Notes: a model not told the origin generated them from the sequence alone. A stretch of 32,691 nucleotides of DNA from an uncultured Blautia sp. (GCF_947654165.1 NZ_CANTKB010000035.1:1-32691), one strand, 5' to 3'. Shown: positions 1-7,484, counted from the first letter of the stretch. Translations and numbers: made by a program.

Positions 1-82
1 ATTAAAAATGTCCATTGGGGCAATTATAAGAAACGCCCGAAAATAATACGCTTACTGAACTTCGCCTGCCTTTAAAAATTCT

Positions 83-745
83 TTATTTTTGAGGATGCAG
101 ATCACATGCGATAACTGTTTTTACAAAACGTTTTGATTTTACTCTTGTTGCAATCATACATACCAAATATACTACCGCCAAATATATTACTACTTTTTTG
201 TCGAAAGTGATTAGCTTCATCACAAAAGACAGTAGTGTATACACAAATGTCACCAAAACTGTTATAGTCGCCATATCTCTACACATCAAGTAATCTCTAT
301 GCGCAATTAAAACTTTTGTTTCTGATTCATGCTGACGTAGTAAATCATGCCACTTGCTGTTTTCATATTGACGACAAGCCTTTTTTTCAGATGGCAAATT
401 ATTATATATCTCTTCGTATGATTCAATGGCTTCTGCTGAGGTAAAACGTCCATCTTTAGCATCTGTTTTTATGTCACTAAAAACAGTCTCTCCAGGCATT
501 GGACACCACCAAAACACAATGTATCTTTTTAACTCACTTGAAATCATACAGTCACAAACAGTAACCAGAGTATAAATAATGCTGGCAAATAAACCAGAGT
601 TAATAATTGTAACGAGTAATTTCATATAATTATTTTCTTCCAAAATACCATCGAAGGTAATCAGTCCATTTAAACATAAAATTACTAAAATATTTGCTAT
701 AACAAGTGTTTTTAATTCTTTTTCTCTATAGTCTTTTATATTCAT
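83..745 (-). CDS. Four-helix membrane protein, last gene of the E2-E1-JAB operon
   Basis: Function not recognised. The 220-residue protein shows two hydrophobic hairpins: helices at about residues 13-32 and 41-64, and again at about 158-179 and 184-200. A polar, charged segment of about 90 residues separates them. There is no signal peptide and no enzymatic motif that I can name. The arrangement loosely recalls SLATT-type membrane effectors, but this is only a resemblance of layout. Translation starts at ATG 745 behind an AGGGAG-type ribosome site and overlaps the stop of the upstream E2-E1-JAB gene by 20 bases, so the two are probably translationally coupled. As the only membrane protein in a defence-like operon it could be the membrane-acting effector; that role is inference. 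Confidence 0.75.
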   Translation of the reverse strand: MNIKDYREKELKTLVIANILVILCLNGLITFDGILEENNYMKLLVTIINSGLFASIIYTLVTVCDCMISSELKRYIVFWWCPMPGETVFSDIKTDAKDGRFTSAEAIESYEEIYNNLPSEKKACRQYENSKWHDLLRQHESETKVLIAHRDYLMCRDMATITVLVTFVYTLLSFVMKLITFDKKVVIYLAVVYLVCMIATRVKSKRFVKTVIACDLHPQK

Positions 746-2894
746 TCTTCTCCCTTTTAATAATATAATTTCGAGTGTTTGAAGGCGATAAGATTGTCAT
801 TAAAAACACATCTTCAGATGGCTGTGTTTCACTAAATGTTTTCAAATCTCTCTGACTTGGTGACGCATCACCTGCAATATGCGTATGCCATTCTCCGATA
901 TATCTCAACAGACCATTTGTTTTTGCACGCAATGATTTTAGATATCCTTTTACACCCGATTTTCCCATCTCAACAGTATTATCTTTTCGGTCATTATCTT
1001 CAGGAATAAATGTATCCACAATCGTAATCCGCTTAATCGTTTTTTCAATGCTTCCAATCCAAATACCTGCATTCTCCAGTTTTTCATTGGAATACTCTTG
1101 AATTGTTCGATATAGAGAAGAACGAATGTGAATAGCCCATCCATCTACTTCTTGTAAAAATACCATCGGTTCCATTTCATAGATACCAACACCATTATTT
1201 GTTAAATTATCTCTATCAAAATAATTTACACATACAATTCCATTTTCTGTATCCTGGTATTTATTAATTAAATGTGGAACTACACTTGCATGATTACTTA
1301 TTGTTCCATCATCCAAAATCGTAGTATCTGAGCTACACCCAAATCCAATATGATATCTTATATCTTCAGGCTGCTTATAATTAAGCCATTGTGAAATATG
1401 GGGTTCATCTAACGCTTTTCTGTATAACGATACTTGCATATCGTATATATCCGGATTTCTGCTCTTGCCTTCAATTACAGTAAGCCCCATTTTCCCACCT
1501 AAATATATTTCGCTTCTGATCATGGATGATTTTATCTTATCAGTTAATGTAGCCCAAAACAGAATTCTTCTCGAAGCGGTACAATCAATAACGATACCCT
1601 CTGGTAATATATCGGTATTAAAAATATTTTCAGTATGGCTCGTACTATTATTATCATTGAACATACAATCCATCTCTATTTTCATTACCTCAGCCTTTGG
1701 ATGACCAATCGCATAATTTCCACTTTCGTAATGTCTTACTAAATTGTGTGGCAAAATAACATCCTCATCATAAAAATGTTGCTCTGTATATCCCATGCGA
1801 GCCAAATTCATTGATACTTTAGATCCCAACGCACCACAGCCAAGCATAATAACGGGTTTCTTCGAGATATTTTCTGTACCTGATAATCTTTCTGCCATTG
1901 TATTGTTTAAAGCTTGTATTGGCACAACTTTCTTAATAGAACAGTTTTCTAAATTTGGAGAAGATTTAAAATCATACAACAATAGAACCGCTATAAATTC
2001 ATATTCAGAAAAACCACCAAGAACTTGCATTGGACGTTTCACTGCAAGAACAACTAAGATATTTTTTAGTGAATCAATTTTGTGGGACTCATGGTATCTT
2101 CTTGAGATTTTTCGAATTCCATGTTGAATTCTACATTCACACGGAAAAATTTTCAAATCTTTCTCAGTACAAAGAGCTTGACTGATGAAATCATGAACTA
2201 CATTTTCTCTATCAAATACAAATATACATGGCAGGATATCATCACATAACTCTTTTGAATATTCTTGATTCAAAATCTGAAAATATCTGTTTGCTTTTTG
2301 TTTCATTTGTAATACTTGGGCACCATGAGTAGTTCCATACATTGAGATTATCTTGCATAAATAATCAAAATCCATTTCTGCAAATCCTGCTATATTCTCA
2401 TATCGAACAGTTTCAAATCCATCACCATTCATAAGTTCTCCATTAATCAAATCAGAAAACCAATCATTCACACGATCACAAAACGCCCTAGGACCATTCT
2501 GAAAAAACCATTCGTTAACATCCCCTCTATATAAACAAGGATTCAATAGATGAATATTGCTATTTGCAATACCAAGATTTAGATGCGGAATTCGGCTGGT
2601 AGGAAAGTCATTCCTTACAAATAAAACCGCTGGTGCAAAGAATGGATAGTCCGATTTGACAAAAATTAATATTTCTTCATCAGAACGAACATCCAATTCT
2701 TTATATACGCCGTTAGTCGGGAGTGAAAGTTCCAATCTGCAATGAATAAACAGTCCATCAGAAAGCGAACTCTCATAAAGTCCCAATCTCTCCATACTAT
2801 AATTTTCATCTATGGCCGATATCAACGGCATATATTTTTCACAACAAGTTTCCAATTTATGAAATTCATAACGTTCAAAAATTGTACCCGGCAT
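726..2894 (-). CDS. E2-E1-JAB triple fusion: ubiquitin-like conjugation and deconjugation enzyme
   Basis: A 722-residue protein carrying three ubiquitin-pathway modules in order. An E2-like domain covers roughly residues 55-155, with the candidate active Cys120 in NPCLYR followed by an EWF motif. An E1/ThiF adenylation domain (about 340-580) has the nucleotide loop GCGALG at 352-357, Asp376, an N-x-x-R motif, Lys400 and a likely catalytic Cys520 in GFGCSSD. A C-terminal JAB/JAMM protease (about 600-720) has Glu607, His670-x-His672, Ser680 and Asp683, the full zinc-site pattern. The family adenylates a modifier C-terminus, passes it to E2 for conjugation, and trims or removes it with the JAMM site, as Cap2/Cap3 do in type II CBASS. 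The start used is ATG 2894, six bases after GGTGGAG and one base after the upstream stop; a longer TTG-started frame begins at 2954. No ubiquitin-like gene lies alongside in the window. Confidence 0.9.
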   Translation of the reverse strand: MPGTIFERYEFHKLETCCEKYMPLISAIDENYSMERLGLYESSLSDGLFIHCRLELSLPTNGVYKELDVRSDEEILIFVKSDYPFFAPAVLFVRNDFPTSRIPHLNLGIANSNIHLLNPCLYRGDVNEWFFQNGPRAFCDRVNDWFSDLINGELMNGDGFETVRYENIAGFAEMDFDYLCKIISMYGTTHGAQVLQMKQKANRYFQILNQEYSKELCDDILPCIFVFDRENVVHDFISQALCTEKDLKIFPCECRIQHGIRKISRRYHESHKIDSLKNILVVLAVKRPMQVLGGFSEYEFIAVLLLYDFKSSPNLENCSIKKVVPIQALNNTMAERLSGTENISKKPVIMLGCGALGSKVSMNLARMGYTEQHFYDEDVILPHNLVRHYESGNYAIGHPKAEVMKIEMDCMFNDNNSTSHTENIFNTDILPEGIVIDCTASRRILFWATLTDKIKSSMIRSEIYLGGKMGLTVIEGKSRNPDIYDMQVSLYRKALDEPHISQWLNYKQPEDIRYHIGFGCSSDTTILDDGTISNHASVVPHLINKYQDTENGIVCVNYFDRDNLTNNGVGIYEMEPMVFLQEVDGWAIHIRSSLYRTIQEYSNEKLENAGIWIGSIEKTIKRITIVDTFIPEDNDRKDNTVEMGKSGVKGYLKSLRAKTNGLLRYIGEWHTHIAGDASPSQRDLKTFSETQPSEDVFLMTILSPSNTRNYIIKREKNEYKRL

Positions 2895-2895
2895 A

Positions 2896-3975
2896 CTATT
2901 CTCCACCATAAGATTTTTGTGTAAAGGAATTGTATTGACTTGTTGCTGTTGCAATAGATTTTATTGAAAATCCCTGACCAGTAATTTTAAATGTTAATGG
3001 TTTCGGATCATCAGCATTTGGATATTCTGCTGTACATTTAAATCTATCTTGCTTTTTCAGGTGCTTAATATAGACGTTTTTAGCTCTGTAACTCGGTGGA
3101 TTGTCACCATCACGTTTAATGACCTTGCTCGAAGAAACCACATATGCATTTTCTTTAGATTTTTCAAGAAATTCTTCAATAACAGTGTCTGCTTTTCCTG
3201 TATGAGTATCTTCAGAACTAACTGCATGCCAGGAGCAATGGTGTGGTGCCAATAATAAATCAAAAGTCATGTCTGGATTTAGTTCAATAACTTCTTTCCA
3301 GTTGTCACAATTGAGATCTCCACCGATAATTGCAACATATGTACCACCATTAATCTCAAAAGTAATTTTAAAAGAGGCGGTACAATCGTTCACGTCAGAC
3401 TCTTCATCATCGTTTGCTTTCTTCACCGGTCTTAATACAAATATTTCTGCGCCATAATCCGTATTTCCATTTATATCAGAAATCGTTTCTCCTGCTGGAA
3501 CAATAGCATCTGCGTAGTCTTTTAATTCCTTACTATATCCAACAATATTAATACGATTTCCTGGCGTATCTGCTTCATCAGTACCTAACAAGTCAAGTCT
3601 TCTTTGTGCTTCTTCTCTAATCGCATCAGCATCGTCATTGTAATGAGTCTCATCCATCATAAGTTTTGCAGGTACATACAATTCATCAATTCTGATTTTA
3701 TTATCGTCAGAATCTTCTGGAGCACACAAATTAAAGTAATCTCTAATTCCACGACAATGATCATTATCTGAGTGCGTCAAGAAAAATGCATCCAAATAAA
3801 TTTGTCCATCATCAATCGGCAGATTATCTTGCAAGTATTCATTGCAATCATAAATTGTATCATCATTTTCTGCATTTCTGATGTTGCAATCTATCATGAT
3901 GTATTTATTTGTCTTTGTTTGAATCAATGTCATATCCCCATTACCTACAGGGAAAAATGTCATATAATTAGCCAT
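2896..3975 (-). CDS. ComEC-type metallo-beta-lactamase-fold hydrolase
   Basis: A 359-residue soluble MBL-fold protein. The N-terminus (FFPVGNGD, then MIDCN) and the metal motif T-H-S-D-N-D-H-C-R-G (His68, Asp70, Asp72, His73) match the ComEC/Rec2-like branch, where the second histidine of the classical HxHxDH is an aspartate. A later APHHCSWH motif corresponds to the ComEC PHHGS element. Unlike ComEC it has no membrane part. The family contains phosphodiesterase-like nucleases and hydrolases; the substrate here is unknown. Surveys of prokaryotic ubiquitin-like systems have noted MBL proteins next to E1/E2/JAB genes, which fits this neighbour. The start is ATG 3975, four bases after the rloB stop, behind AAAGGGTGA; an upstream ATG at 4020 would overlap rloB by 41 bases. 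The C-terminus reads SYGGE, discussed in the findings. Confidence 0.85.
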   Translation of the reverse strand: MANYMTFFPVGNGDMTLIQTKTNKYIMIDCNIRNAENDDTIYDCNEYLQDNLPIDDGQIYLDAFFLTHSDNDHCRGIRDYFNLCAPEDSDDNKIRIDELYVPAKLMMDETHYNDDADAIREEAQRRLDLLGTDEADTPGNRINIVGYSKELKDYADAIVPAGETISDINGNTDYGAEIFVLRPVKKANDDEESDVNDCTASFKITFEINGGTYVAIIGGDLNCDNWKEVIELNPDMTFDLLLAPHHCSWHAVSSEDTHTGKADTVIEEFLEKSKENAYVVSSSKVIKRDGDNPPSYRAKNVYIKHLKKQDRFKCTAEYPNADDPKPLTFKITGQGFSIKSIATATSQYNSFTQKSYGGE

Positions 3976-3979
3976 ATAA

Positions 3980-4627
3980 TCACCCTTTAACCTTTCTTCT
4001 AATTTCACCCACCAGTTCATGCACCGTTGTTGCCGGACACATATGTGATGGAACTATTTTACCTTCTCTCAGACACTGTTCATATTTCTGAGCAGCAATC
4101 TGAAGTGCTTTATCTTCATCTCCGTTTTCACAGAGTCTTTTGTACATATCGGAATCAGCTTTTGAATAATCTTGACCAGTTTTTACTTTATACAATTCAC
4201 CGAATCTTGAACAACAGATCCAAGATTCCTGTATTGCCGGCATATTGCCAAAATAGGCAAACATCCAAATTTCAAAACATGGATTGGACCAACCCACGTT
4301 AATTCCAGCTTTCTCAGCATCTTTGATTATCTGATCAAAGTTCGGAACCTGATCACGGTCGAATACAATCCACGGAATACGATATTGTGCTTCGTAAGCG
4401 GTCATTTCAAGACACTTTTGAATCATATTCTGAGTTTTGGTTTCCACAACCTTGATAACAAGCTTCTTCTTTGTGTCTTCCGGAAGGCTATTATGCAATC
4501 CGGTGAAAAAACAGCGTTCAGTAGCTTCTGTATCGGTCACGACCAGATAGTATCCCATTTCTGGGATACGACGTACTGCACGCTGTTCTCTTGTTTTTCT
4601 ATTACCGGTTCTGTCTTTACGTGCCAT
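3980..4627 (-). CDS. rloB: RloB-like protein (predicted TOPRIM-type nuclease)
   Basis: A 215-residue protein with the RloB-family pattern: an acidic T-E-A-T-E-R motif after a hydrophobic strand (Glu34, Glu37), W-I-V-F-D-R-D (Asp90, Asp92) and S-N-P-C-F-E-I-W at 114-121. The spacing of the acidic residues resembles a TOPRIM-like metal site, so a nuclease role is likely by family but not proven. RloB genes typically follow an AAA ATPase gene (RloA) in restriction and defence loci, as here. The start ATG 4627 lies 7 bases after a strong AAGGAGGG and 3 bases past the ATPase stop. Comparable ATPase plus TOPRIM pairs include PARIS (AriA/AriB) and OLD-type systems; this one belongs to the RloB branch. 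Confidence 0.88.
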   Translation of the reverse strand: MARKDRTGNRKTREQRAVRRIPEMGYYLVVTDTEATERCFFTGLHNSLPEDTKKKLVIKVVETKTQNMIQKCLEMTAYEAQYRIPWIVFDRDQVPNFDQIIKDAEKAGINVGWSNPCFEIWMFAYFGNMPAIQESWICCSRFGELYKVKTGQDYSKADSDMYKRLCENGDEDKALQIAAQKYEQCLREGKIVPSHMCPATTVHELVGEIRRKVKG

Positions 4628-4630
4628 AAA

Positions 4631-5884
4631 TTAACCCTCCTTAAAAAAGTCGATTGTCTTTAAGGATGGAATAGCTCCATATTTTCCTAACAGATAATTT
4701 TTTTCATAGCTTTCATCTTTACGGATACGAGAACCGTCCTCGTCGATAAAATCAGCCAAGGAATACAATGTAGATAATCCGACATCATCCTTTTCTGTAA
4801 ACCAGATTTCATCACGACGTAACAACTGATTAGATAACTGCCACGTGTCATGTGTTGTAAATACAAGCTGTGCATGATTTACATTGATTTCTGGATTAAG
4901 AAAAGTAAGAATAAAGTTACGAACAAGAAGTGGATGTAATCGAGCATTTAACTCGTCAATAAAGAATACACCACCATTTTGCAATACATCCTGTAATTCT
5001 GGATAGAGCGCAAACATTTTCAAAGTACCTGCTGACTCATGAGCAAGTGGAATTTTTGCCATGTCTTCAGATCCTATTTTTTTATGAAGTGCATCTATCA
5101 GATATTTTTCCTCTTTAGAATCTTCCTGGGCAGGAAGTTTTGTAACTTCAAATCCTTTTATTGTTTCGTCAAAAGAAGAGAAGTATTTTACAACGTTTGC
5201 TCTGATTTTTTCGTCATCAATAAATCCCGCAGGAAGAACACGAGACATAAAGAAATTAGTAACAGCATCTCCAAAATCTGCAAATTCATTATTCAAAAAC
5301 CAGTCCCTTACAAGTTTACATTTAGCAACTTTTAATTTTGCTCCTAATGAAACAATCAGAACTTCTTTCTCTAATGCAATTTCAATATTTTCTCTGCTTG
5401 TTTTTGGAATACCTGCAAGATCCAACGTTTCCTCATCTCTGTAGAAAATAGTAGAATATTTGCGAGCTGTTTTTGCCTTGTAATTTAACCATTCTTCTGT
5501 AACGCCAGTTTGCCCGATACAAAATCCGTAATTATAACATTTTTCAGTTTTGTCACCTGGTACAGTAAAATAAACTTCAAAACTTGTATCTGCTGTTTCA
5601 GAAGAAACGTCAAAAAGAAATGGACGTGGTCTGATATCATCGAAATCTTCTTCATCGCCATATTTGAAAGAGTTCACTACATACTCGCTCATATATTCAA
5701 ATGCACCATAGACATTAGATTTTCCACTTGCATTTGCACCATATACAGCAGCTACAGGTAATATCTTTTCGTTACCCACGGATATAACACGATTTGAAAA
5801 CTCTGTCATTTTTGCTGCGGATAAATCCAGCGTAGCCTCATCACGAAATGATTTAAAATTTTTAAAATTAAATTGTATCAACAT
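4631..5884 (-). CDS. AAA family ATPase, RloA-like (partner of RloB)
   Basis: A 417-residue ATPase of the AAA_15/AAA_21 (SMC/OLD-like) type. The N-terminus is typical (IQFNFKNFKSFRDEATL), followed by Walker A GANASGKS at 49-56. The C-terminal third has Walker B with GGVFFIDELNARLHP at about 303-317 and a TTHDTWQL switch-like motif near 344-351. It is the first gene of the five-gene minus-strand operon, with a clear promoter upstream and AAGGAAGGG eight bases before ATG 5884. In related two-gene systems the ATPase senses the phage or DNA trigger and controls the TOPRIM nuclease partner; that role is inferred here. It could also be annotated as an ATP/GTP-binding protein of the abortive-infection group. 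Confidence 0.88.
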   Translation of the reverse strand: MLIQFNFKNFKSFRDEATLDLSAAKMTEFSNRVISVGNEKILPVAAVYGANASGKSNVYGAFEYMSEYVVNSFKYGDEEDFDDIRPRPFLFDVSSETADTSFEVYFTVPGDKTEKCYNYGFCIGQTGVTEEWLNYKAKTARKYSTIFYRDEETLDLAGIPKTSRENIEIALEKEVLIVSLGAKLKVAKCKLVRDWFLNNEFADFGDAVTNFFMSRVLPAGFIDDEKIRANVVKYFSSFDETIKGFEVTKLPAQEDSKEEKYLIDALHKKIGSEDMAKIPLAHESAGTLKMFALYPELQDVLQNGGVFFIDELNARLHPLLVRNFILTFLNPEINVNHAQLVFTTHDTWQLSNQLLRRDEIWFTEKDDVGLSTLYSLADFIDEDGSRIRKDESYEKNYLLGKYGAIPSLKTIDFFKEG

Positions 5885-5910
5885 AGTTTAAACCCTTCCT
5901 TTCATAATCT

Positions 5911-5938
5911 ATTATATCCATTTTTGGCAAAAAATCAA
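5911..5938 (-). promoter_or_regulatory. Promoter of the five-gene RloA/RloB/MBL/E2-E1-JAB operon
   Basis: On the minus strand a -35 TTGATT (5938-5933) and a perfect -10 TATAAT (5916-5911) are 16 bases apart. The start ATG at 5884 lies a short leader away. The -35 hexamer sits inside the descending arm of the terminator hairpin of the upstream glycosyltransferase gene. Confidence 0.7.
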
Positions 5939-5975
5939 CACTTAAATTCGAGTTTTTCTCATTTAAGTGTTGATT
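5929..5975 (-). terminator. Intrinsic terminator after the glycosyltransferase gene
   Basis: A perfect 14-base inverted repeat (5962-5975 with 5933-5946; core ATCAACACTTAA) forms a long hairpin. On the minus strand it is followed by six T residues (5934-5929). It starts 5 bases after the glycosyltransferase stop at 5981 and isolates the downstream operon, although that operon's -35 overlaps the hairpin. Confidence 0.85.
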
Positions 5976-5980
5976 CTTAT

Positions 5981-7153
5981 TCATTTGCACATCTTTTCAA
6001 TTTTATCTGCAGCACCTTTTGCACCAGTACATTTACGGAATCCCTGAGAAATCTTTGACGCCTGTTCATAATAAGATTTTGTATTTAGTACCTTTTCAAT
6101 TGTCACCCTAATAGATTTTGCATTTATATTCTTCAACCTGACACCCGCACCAAGTTGTTCTACTCTTGTAGCCACGCCGTCTTGTTCAGATGTTTGCGGA
6201 AACATCACGAGTGGAACCTTATAATATAAACTTTCATTGACACTGTTCATACCACAGTGGGTAAGGAATACATCCGCCTGACTTAATACAGCTATCTGAT
6301 CTACAAACCTCGAAATCGTAATATTATCCGGTATAGCACCTAAGTCTTCAACATTTATCAAATTGCCAACTGACATAATAACCTGATACTTTGTATTGGC
6401 AAATGCTTCTATACATTTTTTGTAAAACTTTACGGAATCATTAATGACTGTTCCCATTGATATATAAATTAATTTATCCGACTTCTTCTCAATCACATTT
6501 TCAACAGGTCGTATTGATGGTCCTACAAAAACATATTTATCCGAAAATGTTTCTGAGCATGGTTGAAATTCCGGAGATGTATATACAATCGTATCTGTAT
6601 TGTTATCATTTTGGATAATATCGAGAACACTTTTTACAGGATAACCTTTATCTTGTAAACGTTTGATGTTTTTATTGATTTTCGACATTGAAAAAATCAT
6701 ACCAAATATCTGTCCCGGACTTTGCTTCATTATTTTTGCTGAATATTGATTAAAAGCAAAGGTTGTCGTTGAAGACACAAAGGGAATCCCAAGTTTTAAC
6801 GCTACAGCCTTTCCCCATACAGCCATGGAATCTGCAACAATACAATCTGGTTTTAATTCTTTCATATGTTCGCACACTGCATCATCCAGAGCTAATGTAG
6901 TATCCACCAATATCTGTGTTGAAAAAGCCAAATCTTTTCCTATTCGGGCTCCGTCTTTCGCATCTAATCGCTGTTCCTGATCATATTCATCACAAGATAC
7001 AAAAACAGCACCTGTGGATTCAATTTTGTCACGCATCATATTGTAGGAGTAATAAAAAACCTGATGCCCTCTACTGATTAATTCACGCACAACTCCCAAC
7101 GTTGGATTTGTATGCCCATGCGCTGGGATACAAAAGAAAACTATTTTACTCAT
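5981..7153 (-). CDS. Macrolide-family (GT1) UDP-glycosyltransferase
   Basis: A 390-residue GT-B fold enzyme. The N-terminus (IVFFCIPAHGHTNPTLGVVREL) matches the MGT group with its catalytic-type histidine in AHGH. The C-terminal half has the nucleotide-sugar signature beginning HCGMNSVNE at about residue 299 and the later P-Q-T-S-E-Q-D segment. Members such as OleD and YjiC transfer a sugar from UDP-glucose to macrolides, flavonoids or other small acceptors, often inactivating an antibiotic. The acceptor cannot be read from sequence. It lies 16 bases after an AbrB-type regulator gene and shares its promoter. In this mobile context a detoxification or resistance role is plausible but inferred; a role in making a glycosylated product is the alternative. 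Confidence 0.9.
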   Translation of the reverse strand: MSKIVFFCIPAHGHTNPTLGVVRELISRGHQVFYYSYNMMRDKIESTGAVFVSCDEYDQEQRLDAKDGARIGKDLAFSTQILVDTTLALDDAVCEHMKELKPDCIVADSMAVWGKAVALKLGIPFVSSTTTFAFNQYSAKIMKQSPGQIFGMIFSMSKINKNIKRLQDKGYPVKSVLDIIQNDNNTDTIVYTSPEFQPCSETFSDKYVFVGPSIRPVENVIEKKSDKLIYISMGTVINDSVKFYKKCIEAFANTKYQVIMSVGNLINVEDLGAIPDNITISRFVDQIAVLSQADVFLTHCGMNSVNESLYYKVPLVMFPQTSEQDGVATRVEQLGAGVRLKNINAKSIRVTIEKVLNTKSYYEQASKISQGFRKCTGAKGAADKIEKMCK

Positions 7154-7169
7154 ATCAGTTCACCATCCC

Positions 7170-7379
7170 TTAGGAATCCATTTCTGAAAAAATCCTTGCA
7201 ATATATTCTTTTTGCATTTCCTTTGGTAAGATTGCCAAGCCTCTTTTTTCATCACCTAAAACTAAAATTTCCATTCCCGGCTGAAGATCAAATAAATTTC
7301 TTGCTTCTTTCGGGATAACAAATTGACCTTTTTCTCCAATTTTAACCATCCATGCATATTTTCCGTTATTAACTTCCAT
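7170..7379 (-). CDS. AbrB/SpoVT-family transcriptional regulator
   Basis: A 69-residue DNA-binding protein of the SpoVT-AbrB swapped-hairpin type, seen in IGEKGQFVIPKEAR followed by FDLQPGMEILVL. Such short proteins act as dimers, either as regulators or as antitoxins. No toxin gene is adjacent; the next gene is the glycosyltransferase, so an autoregulated regulator of that gene is the better reading. ATG 7379 follows GGGAGG by five bases. A perfect 10-base inverted repeat overlapping the promoter -10 is a natural candidate for its own operator. Confidence 0.88.
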   Translation of the reverse strand: MEVNNGKYAWMVKIGEKGQFVIPKEARNLFDLQPGMEILVLGDEKRGLAILPKEMQKEYIARIFSEMDS

Positions 7380-7391
7380 AAGCGCCTCCCA

Positions 7392-7420
7392 AAGTATGAT
7401 TTATATGAACAATCATACTT
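7392..7420. promoter_or_regulatory. Inverted repeat, likely operator at the abrB-like promoter
   Basis: AAGTATGATT (7392-7401) and AATCATACTT (7411-7420) form a perfect 10-base inverted repeat with a 9-base spacer. One arm contains the -10 hexamer and the other lies in the start of the leader. A protein bound here would block transcription; the AbrB-type regulator encoded immediately downstream is the obvious candidate. Confidence 0.6.
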
Positions 7421-7440
7421 CCATCATTCAAAAAAGTCAA
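7412..7440 (-). promoter_or_regulatory. Promoter of the abrB-like/glycosyltransferase pair
   Basis: On the minus strand, -35 TTGACT (7440-7435) and -10 TATGAT (7417-7412) are separated by exactly 17 bases. This is the best-formed promoter in the element and lies just upstream of ATG 7379. Confidence 0.8.
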
Positions 7441-7456
7441 TATACAATGTTTTTTC

Positions 7457-7484
7457 AAAAAAAGGAGTCCAATCATGAACTCCT
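7457..7484 (-). terminator. Probable intrinsic terminator after the exonuclease gene
   Basis: AGGAGT (7484-7479, minus strand) pairs with ACTCCT (7468-7463) over a 10-base loop, followed by a run of T residues on the minus strand (7463-7457). The stem is only six pairs, so strength is moderate. A second small stem (GCTATGG 7489-7495 with CCATAGC 7509-7515) lies just before it. Confidence 0.5.

Noticed and set aside
2895..2954. TTG-started 20-residue extension of the E2-E1-JAB protein (starting at 2954)
   Set aside because: It overlaps the MBL gene by 59 bases and has no ribosome site, while ATG 2894 has GGTGGAG six bases upstream.
1465..4663. Several plus-strand open frames of 60-110 codons across the operon
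   Set aside because: All are antisense to recognised genes and have low-complexity, Phe/Ser/Ile-rich products.
83..5884. Reading the operon as CBASS
   Set aside because: No CD-NTase gene is present and no cyclic-nucleotide effector was recognised; the E1-E2-JAB fusion alone is not enough.
3980..5884. Reading the ATPase/RloB pair as PARIS
   Set aside because: PARIS AriB is a DUF4435 protein; here the second protein has the RloB motifs (FDRD, SNPCFEIW).
7170..7379. AbrB-like protein as antitoxin of a toxin-antitoxin pair
   Set aside because: No small toxin gene is adjacent; the next gene is a glycosyltransferase of normal length.
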